Below, in pieces: positions 59,699 to 64,000 of a stretch of 64,000 nt of DNA (its first letter is position 1; each line of letters opens with the position of its first letter). The stretch comes from Bacillus sp. NTK034. GTDB lineage: Bacteria; Bacillota; Bacilli; Bacillales; Cytobacillaceae. The DNA is taken from positions 102,421 through 166,420 of the forward strand of contig NZ_JAFKOJ010000011.1 of the NCBI RefSeq assembly GCF_017303275.1. The letters are read 5' to 3'. A program made the translations under genes and the position numbers. The notes under the pieces are model-generated. The model was not told where the DNA came from and ran no database searches. It saw nothing but the letters and a program-made list of their open reading frames with translations.

Positions 59699-61396
59699 TT
59701 ACCAGGTTTTATATGGAGGTGAACCTGGAGGTGCATTGACTATAAAATCGACCAATGGAATGACGTAAGCCATGCCGACAAGGACAAACATACACACAAT
59801 CCATAATCCCCAGCGCTCTGTCCATCTAGGTGTTGGCGCTTCATCCTCTTCCACTTCCGCAACAGGGAATTCTGTGTTTCCTTTTGGTGCAAAGAACATG
59901 AGGTAGAATACAGCATATACCTGCATAAGTACACCGATCATAAGAAGGCTACCACCGATAGCCAGGAAGAACAGATAAGGATCCCAGCTTAAAGCAGTCG
60001 CATTGTCAAAGTATGTTGAATAGGAAGTTCTTCTTGGAGAACCCAGCAGACCCACCCAATGCATCGCTCCGGACATGATGATCATACCGAGCGTCCATAT
60101 GATCGTTTGTATAACCCCAAGTTTATTGATCTGCGGTGTAAGCACTCTTTTTGATACATAAGGAATGAGCCAGTAGCTGATGCCGAAGAACGTCATGACC
60201 ACAGACATGCCAAGTGTTAAGTGGAAATGACCGACAATCCACATTGTGTTATGAACAACCTGGTTCAATTGGTTTGTGCTTTGTACTATTCCACCCGCTC
60301 CGGCAGGAATAAAAGCAGCCATCGCGATAAATGGCGCGAGAAACCGAACATCTCCCCATGGAAGTTTCTTATACCAGCCGACAAGACCTCTTCCTCCTTT
60401 CTTTCTCGCTGTACGCTCAAATACCGCAAACATAGCATAAGCAGTCATTAATGAAGGAAAACCAATCGCCAAACTCATAAACACGTGCATGTATTTCACA
60501 GGTTCAGAAATACCAGGATCAATAATCTGATGATGGAAACCGCCGGTAATATTCATAATTACTAGTGCAATAACTACAATTCTTGTTAAAAGGTCATTCC
60601 ATCTTCGGCCGCCAATAACCTTCGGCACTATGACATACCAGGCAGAGACCGCGGTTAAATACCAGATGTTAACCAGCGTATGGCCGAACGCCCAGAACAG
60701 CGTGCGTGCAACCATGACATTTATTGTCTCCATCCATCCAAAAGCCCAAGGGATAATGGTAAACACCTCAATGGCTACAGGTATGCTGCCAAAGAATAAG
60801 AGAACAAATACACCGGTAGCAAAGAAAGAAAGAATAGGGACATGCTGGCCGGGATTCCTCTTTCGCCAGCTAGCCACATTAATAAAGGCACCAAAGGCGC
60901 ACATCCATACACCCAATACAATGAAGACTAAGCCGATATAGAAAATAGGTGAAGCAGCCATTGGCGGATAAAAAGTATACATAACAGATGCTTCATTCAT
61001 TAAAATCGGAATCACAGCTAGGACAAATCCGAAAATCTTCATCCAGAAGCCAATCCAGGCCATCATTCTTACCTTAGGAAGCAGTCCTCCCAGCGTATGC
61101 GATAATCCAGCATAAAAGTAACCAATTGTGAAGAAAGCCGACAGTACGACTACCAGAAGCAGACCGTGAGCTGTAAGAACCTGATAATAGTTCAGCCATG
61201 CCGGCAATTCCAGCATTCCAGCCCGGTTCATCCCTTGCAAAAGTCCAAGTATTCCCCCCAGCAGGATGGCTAAGAAAGCAACAGATAAATATGATTTCGT
61301 TATTTTTGCATCCTCCAGGCTAATTCCCATAACTTTATTTGCTTTATCCTTAAAAGCTTGTGTTTTTCCTGTTTGCTTAATAACAGTTTCCACCAT
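59699..61396 (-). CDS. cbaA: ba3-type cytochrome c oxidase subunit I
   Basis: 565 residues with about 13 membrane segments. Heme and CuB ligands appear in VLTAHGLLLVVV, WAFGHTLVNIWYLTAVSAWY, NITGGFHHQII and HFHLTLGMSVVM. It lacks the K-channel Tyr-His pattern of A-type oxidases and matches the Thermus/Geobacillus b(o/a)3 group. It reduces O2 with low-potential cytochrome c or quinol-linked electrons and pumps protons. Confidence 0.93.
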   Translation of the reverse strand: MVETVIKQTGKTQAFKDKANKVMGISLEDAKITKSYLSVAFLAILLGGILGLLQGMNRAGMLELPAWLNYYQVLTAHGLLLVVVLSAFFTIGYFYAGLSHTLGGLLPKVRMMAWIGFWMKIFGFVLAVIPILMNEASVMYTFYPPMAASPIFYIGLVFIVLGVWMCAFGAFINVASWRKRNPGQHVPILSFFATGVFVLLFFGSIPVAIEVFTIIPWAFGWMETINVMVARTLFWAFGHTLVNIWYLTAVSAWYVIVPKVIGGRRWNDLLTRIVVIALVIMNITGGFHHQIIDPGISEPVKYMHVFMSLAIGFPSLMTAYAMFAVFERTARKKGGRGLVGWYKKLPWGDVRFLAPFIAMAAFIPAGAGGIVQSTNQLNQVVHNTMWIVGHFHLTLGMSVVMTFFGISYWLIPYVSKRVLTPQINKLGVIQTIIWTLGMIIMSGAMHWVGLLGSPRRTSYSTYFDNATALSWDPYLFFLAIGGSLLMIGVLMQVYAVFYLMFFAPKGNTEFPVAEVEEDEAPTPRWTERWGLWIVCMFVLVGMAYVIPLVDFIVNAPPGSPPYKTW

Positions 61397-61407
61397 CTAT
61401 CCCCCCT

Positions 61408-61872
61408 TTATTTCACCGTAATGGTGGTGCTCATCATCTGATGGCCCGCACCGCAGTACTCATTGCAAAGAACCAAATATTCACCTGGCTTATCAAATTT
61501 CTGAGTGATCTTTTGTACATAGCCAGGCACAACCATTGTATTTAAGTTCGTGTCGGCAACCTGAAAGCCATGCACGACATCTTTTGATGTCATAGTAAAA
61601 TGAACCGTTGATCCTGCAGGCACTTCAATTTCATTTGGGGTAAAGCTGAATACCTGAAGGGTCATAACCACTTCATACTCATTGTCGCCTATCTTCTTAA
61701 TCCCGGGATTATTAAACGGCTCTGTCTCATCCACTTTTTGAGGATCAATTCGCTCTCCATAGCTTGGCGGCCCCATCTCCAGGGCGAATGTCTGATAGCC
61801 CGTAATCAGCATGAATCCAATAATCATTCCAAAGCTTAATATCAGCCATATCTTCTCCGACCGATGCATCAT
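61408..61872 (-). CDS. cbaB: ba3-type cytochrome c oxidase subunit II
   Basis: 154 residues. One N-terminal anchor (IWLILSFGMIIGFMLITGYQTFAL) and a cupredoxin domain with the CuA ligands: histidine in KDVVHGFQV and C-N-E-Y-C-GAGHQMM. It accepts electrons from cytochrome c. It lies 11 bases before cbaA. Confidence 0.93.
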   Translation of the reverse strand: MMHRSEKIWLILSFGMIIGFMLITGYQTFALEMGPPSYGERIDPQKVDETEPFNNPGIKKIGDNEYEVVMTLQVFSFTPNEIEVPAGSTVHFTMTSKDVVHGFQVADTNLNTMVVPGYVQKITQKFDKPGEYLVLCNEYCGAGHQMMSTTITVK

Positions 61873-61884
61873 TTTTTATCCCCC

Positions 61885-62025
61885 CTATAATCTGGCCATG
61901 TAAAGACCATACACAATTAAATAAGTAACAAAGATCCCAAGTCCCACAACTGTAACTGAAAAGAACGTACCCCTTAGAGAGTTATGTTCCTTTAAACTGC
62001 TTTGGCCCACTTTTCGCGTTTCCAC
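61885..62025 (-). CDS. cbaD: Cytochrome c oxidase subunit IIa
   Basis: 46 residues from GTG 62025, with AAGGAG ten bases upstream. The C-terminal part (SLRGTFFSVTVVGLGIFV, then TYLIVYGLYMARL) is a single membrane helix of the subunit 2A family found in ba3 oxidases. It begins the operon, 12 bases before cbaB. Another in-frame ATG elsewhere gives a non-family peptide. Confidence 0.8.
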   Translation of the reverse strand: METRKVGQSSLKEHNSLRGTFFSVTVVGLGIFVTYLIVYGLYMARL

Positions 62026-62328
62026 CTTCCATCAGCTCCTTAGCTTTGTTACCTACATCATAGTTGAGAAGGGTTTTCATAAAAGTGAAATGAATCACAC
62101 TAATTTTAAATATCTCGCAGGCAAAATGCTGAAATACTAGCAAAAACATAGTAATATCAAGGCTTTCTTCCATTGAATTCTGTACTGGCAAGCATAACGA
62201 TTCACAAATAGTTCACATAAACTCACCTGATTTAGAAAATCACGCAATCCTCTTAAATCTGGCTTTAAAGATATAAATGTAATATATATAAATTGATCCA
62301 ATAACGGTTCTATAAAGGGGTTATCAAA
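62026..62328. promoter_or_regulatory. Control region of the ba3 oxidase operon
   Basis: About 300 bases of AT-rich sequence between the tRNA cluster terminator and cbaD. It should hold the operon promoter. No defined operator is visible to me and no gene is supported. Confidence 0.45.
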
Positions 62329-62366
62329 CACAAAAAAAACTAATTCCTATTGGAATTAGTTTGAAA
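62329..62366 (-). terminator. Terminator of the tRNA cluster
   Basis: On the minus strand AAACTAATTCC-AATA-GGAATTAGTTTTTTTTGTG, just beyond tRNA-Ile. Confidence 0.9.
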
Positions 62367-62379
62367 ATGGTATGTATAA

Positions 62380-62456
<77 letters not shown>

Positions 62457-62462
62457 ATATGT

Positions 62463-62536
62463 TGGAGCGGGTGAAGGGAATCGAACCCTCATCATCAGCT
62501 TGGAAGGCTGAGGTTTTACCACTAAACTACACCCGC
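62463..62536 (-). tRNA. tRNA-Gly (TCC)
   Basis: Acceptor GCGGGTG/CACCCGC, anticodon loop CTTCCAA, encoded CCA. Confidence 0.95.
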
Positions 62537-62550
62537 ATATGAATATGGTT

Positions 62551-62624
<74 letters not shown>

Positions 62625-62631
62625 TTAAAAA

Positions 62632-62706
62632 TGGCTGGGCTAGCAGGATTCGAACCTGCGAGTGACGGAGTCAAAGTCCGGTGCCTTACCGCTTGGCTAT
62701 AGCCCA
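62632..62706 (-). tRNA. tRNA-Gln (TTG)
   Basis: Acceptor TGGGCTA/TAGCCCA, anticodon loop CTTTGAC, encoded CCA. Confidence 0.95.
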
Positions 62707-62734
62707 ATAATAAATAATGCTGTCAAAAGAATAA

Positions 62735-62811
62735 TGGGGCGATTGATGGGAATCGAACCCACGAGTGTCGGAGCCACAATCCGATGCGTTAACCACTTCG
62801 CCACAACCGCC
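62735..62811 (-). tRNA. tRNA-His (GTG)
   Basis: Anticodon loop TTGTGGC, with the additional 5' G paired to C73 that marks tRNA-His. Encoded CCA. Confidence 0.95.
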
Positions 62812-62821
62812 ACTATCCTAC

Positions 62822-62895
62822 TGGCAGGGGTAGTAGGAATCGAACCCACATCAAAGGTTTTGGAGACCTTCGTTTTACCATTAAACTATACCCCT
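62822..62895 (-). tRNA. tRNA-Trp (CCA)
   Basis: Acceptor AGGGGTA/TACCCCT, anticodon loop CTCCAAA, encoded CCA end. Confidence 0.95.
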
Positions 62896-62902
62896 ATATA
62901 AA

Positions 62903-62986
62903 TGGTGGAGGGGGGCAGATTCGAACTGCCGAACCCGAAGGAGCGGATTTACAGTCCGCCGCGTTTAGCCACTTCGCTACCCCTCC
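62903..62986 (-). tRNA. tRNA-Tyr (GTA)
   Basis: Class II tRNA with a long variable arm, anticodon loop CTGTAAA, encoded CCA. Its uncharged form is the ligand of the T-box at 22832-23069. Confidence 0.95.
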
Positions 62987-63008
62987 AAGTCTGAAAAGAC
63001 TTAGGAAA

Positions 63009-63084
63009 TGGTGGCTCAGGACGGAATCGAACCGCCGACACAAGGATTTTCAGTCCTTTGCTCTACCGACTGAGCTACTGAGCC
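63009..63084 (-). tRNA. tRNA-Phe (GAA)
   Basis: Acceptor GGCTCAG/CTGAGCC, anticodon loop CTGAAAA, encoded CCA. Its first 23 bases recur at 63208-63230. Confidence 0.95.
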
Positions 63085-63207
63085 ATATAATATTTTTTTC
63101 CCTAAAGCTAAATACATGTGCTTCAAAGCCCTGCGTTCTTTGTTGCAGATTTTAAAAGCATGCTATTCGATGATGTTGAAGCTTCGCAGCTGCCTTCTTT
63201 TAAAATC
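63085..63207. other. Unexplained spacer with 11-bp inverted repeat
   Basis: About 120 bases between tRNA-Phe and a copy of its 5' end. GATTTTAAAAG (63148-63158) and its complement (63197-63207) form a possible hairpin, whose outer edge touches the tRNA fragment. No ORF. Confidence 0.6.
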
Positions 63208-63230
63208 CTCTACCGACTGAGCTACTGAGC
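63208..63230 (-). pseudogene. Fragment of tRNA-Phe 5' end
   Basis: 23 bases identical to the 5' part of tRNA-Phe after the first base (minus strand GCTCAGTAGCTCAGTCGGTA and three more). The anticodon half and 3' half are missing. The 5' flank is also similar to that of the complete gene (ATATATTTTT). Confidence 0.8.
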
Positions 63231-63254
63231 AATATATTTTTAATTTTTTAAAAA

Positions 63255-63331
63255 TGGCGGTCCGGACGGGACTCGAACCCGCGACCTCCTGCGTGACAGG
63301 CAGGCATTCTAACCAACTGAACTACCGGACC
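63255..63331 (-). tRNA. tRNA-Asp (GTC)
   Basis: Acceptor GGTCCGG/CCGGACC, anticodon loop CTGTCAC, encoded CCA. Confidence 0.95.
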
Positions 63332-63334
63332 AGA

Positions 63335-63408
<74 letters not shown>

Positions 63409-63421
63409 ATAGTATTATTAA

Positions 63422-63558
63422 TGTGATTTTTCCATGCTCACATCTAGCATTTTATCTCGCAGCTTATTCAATGAAGTACCGCCCCGATTTCAGAAAGATT
63501 ATTCAAGCAGCAGCTCAATCGGTGCGCTGAAGTAATTCCTTCGAAGTTTATTCGGGCG
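63422..63558. other. Unexplained spacer in the tRNA cluster
   Basis: About 137 bases between tRNA-fMet's 5' flank and a second copy of that end. No ORF and no match to a known tRNA was recognised. It shows short pairings such as CCGATT / AATCGG. Confidence 0.6.
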
Positions 63559-63585
63559 TGCTCCACCCCGCGATAGTATTATTAA
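63559..63585 (-). pseudogene. Fragment of tRNA-fMet 5' end with flank
   Basis: 27 bases identical to 63395-63421. It contains the first 14 bases of tRNA-fMet (minus strand CGCGGGGTGGAGCA) plus 13 bases of 5' flank. Confidence 0.8.
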
Positions 63586-63593
63586 ATGAAATA

Positions 63594-63686
63594 TGGAGGA
63601 GGAAAGGGGATTCGAACCCCTGCGCGGTTTGACCCGCCTGTCGGTTTTCAAGACCGATCCCTTCAGCCGGACTTGGGTATTCCTCC
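63594..63686 (-). tRNA. tRNA-Ser (TGA)
   Basis: Class II tRNA, 93 bases, anticodon loop CTTGAAA, long variable arm, encoded CCA. Confidence 0.95.
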
Positions 63687-63709
63687 GATGTAATAAAAAA
63701 TAATCATAT

Positions 63710-63786
63710 TGGTAGCGGCGGAGGGGATCGAACCCCCGACCTCACGGGTATGAACCGTACGCTCTAGCCAGCTGAGCTACACCGCC
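63710..63786 (-). tRNA. Elongator tRNA-Met (CAT)
   Basis: Anticodon loop TTCATAC, with acceptor GGCGGTG and encoded CCA. A normal 1-72 pair distinguishes it from the initiator. An Ile2 (lysidine) identity is less likely given its resemblance to Bacillus tRNA-Met. Confidence 0.88.
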
Positions 63787-63804
63787 GAAATGATTATATA
63801 TTTA

Positions 63805-63880
63805 TGGTGGAGCCTAGCGGGATCGAACCGCTGACCTCCTGCGTGCAAAGCAGGCGCTCTCCCAGCTGAGCTAAGGCCCC
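63805..63880 (-). tRNA. tRNA-Ala (TGC)
   Basis: Anticodon loop TTTGCAC, encoded CCA, and G3-U70-type pairing region in the acceptor (GGGGCCT/AGGCTCC). Confidence 0.95.
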
Positions 63881-63901
63881 ATGTAATAATAGAAGTGTCT
63901 C

Positions 63902-63978
63902 TGGTCGGGAAGACAGGATTCGAACCTGCGACCCCTTGGTCCCAAACCAAGTGCTCTACCAAGCTGAGCTACTCCCCG
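63902..63978 (-). tRNA. tRNA-Pro (TGG)
   Basis: Anticodon loop TTTGGGA, acceptor CGGGGAG/CTTCCCG, encoded CCA. Confidence 0.95.
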
Positions 63979-63983
63979 TAATA

Positions 63984-64000
63984 TGGCGCGCCCGAGAGGA
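63984..64000 (-). tRNA. Partial tRNA, probably Arg (ACG), cut by window edge
   Basis: The 3' end TCCTCTCGGGCGCGCCA equals the end of the Bacillus tRNA-Arg(ACG). The anticodon is outside the window, so the identity is inferred. Confidence 0.7.

Noticed and set aside
62662..62901. 79-codon plus-strand frame
   Set aside because: It runs through four tRNA genes on the opposite strand. The SNRVGIEPTS-like peptide is the well-known mistranslation of tRNA genes.
63777..63962. 61-codon minus-strand frame with SNPVFPT and SSAGRAPALHA
   Set aside because: A translated tRNA sequence (Ala and Pro tRNAs), a known false protein.

Overview
The window looks like chromosomal DNA of an endospore-forming Bacillaceae (Cytobacillus/Bacillus-type). 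The basis is a CwlJ/SleB-type cortex hydrolase, the Bacillus gene sets yknWXYZ, mccAB-yrrT and tenI-thiOSGF, a saiR/spxA-type locus, T-box and TPP riboswitches, strong Shine-Dalgarno sites and frequent TTG/GTG starts. The genus is inferred, not proven.

Layout. 0-6.5 kb: a partial SRPBCC gene, ChaB, a zincin, Lrp/AsnC divergent from an EamA exporter, and small membrane proteins, one behind a textbook SigW promoter. 6.6-9.7 kb: a redox-type locus of an IDEAL-domain protein, an Rrf2 repressor and an Spx paralogue. Four copies of the same palindrome (CTGTAA-N9-TTACAG) precede these three genes. A MocR-type regulator is divergent from them. 9.9-22.8 kb: two related cupins, a LytTR/DUF3021 regulator pair whose promoter is copied in front of a two-gene ABC exporter, penicillin-binding-like hydrolases, an AlkD-like repair protein and a run of tiny membrane ORFs. 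22.8-25.2 kb: a tyrosine T-box in front of phhA and a pterin dehydratase (phenylalanine to tyrosine). 26.3-29.3 kb: mccAB facing yrrT (methionine to cysteine). 29.4-30.9 kb: a MarR / nitroreductase / monooxygenase stress operon.

31-45 kb: acetyltransferases, tiny proteins, a very acidic lipoprotein, an EAL-domain remnant, the SigW-preceded yknWXYZ exporter and a two-component system with a three-gene lantibiotic-immunity-like ABC exporter. A class A beta-lactamase-like hydrolase has its ribosome site inside a 16-bp hairpin. 46.6-52.6 kb: the thiamine region, two transcription units (tenI-thiO-thiS-thiG-thiF and thiC), each behind a TPP riboswitch. 52.7-58.3 kb: a second acidic lipoprotein, a secreted 5'-nucleotidase, membrane proteins, a CDF Mn exporter and DUF2935. 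58.4-62 kb: a ba3-type cytochrome oxidase (subunits IIa, II, I) with a SCO protein and a membrane partner. 62.4-64 kb: a minus-strand cluster of 14 complete tRNAs and one partial, probably trailing an rRNA operon beyond the right edge. Two of its tRNA 5' ends are duplicated around unexplained 120-140 bp segments.

The best leads are the tRNA fragment/spacer modules, the four-operator Rrf2-Spx-IDEAL locus, the hairpin that buries a ribosome site, a membrane protein that appears to start at ATT, a SigW-preceded orphan membrane gene, and the paired LytTR promoters. No CRISPR array, intact insertion sequence or prophage was seen.
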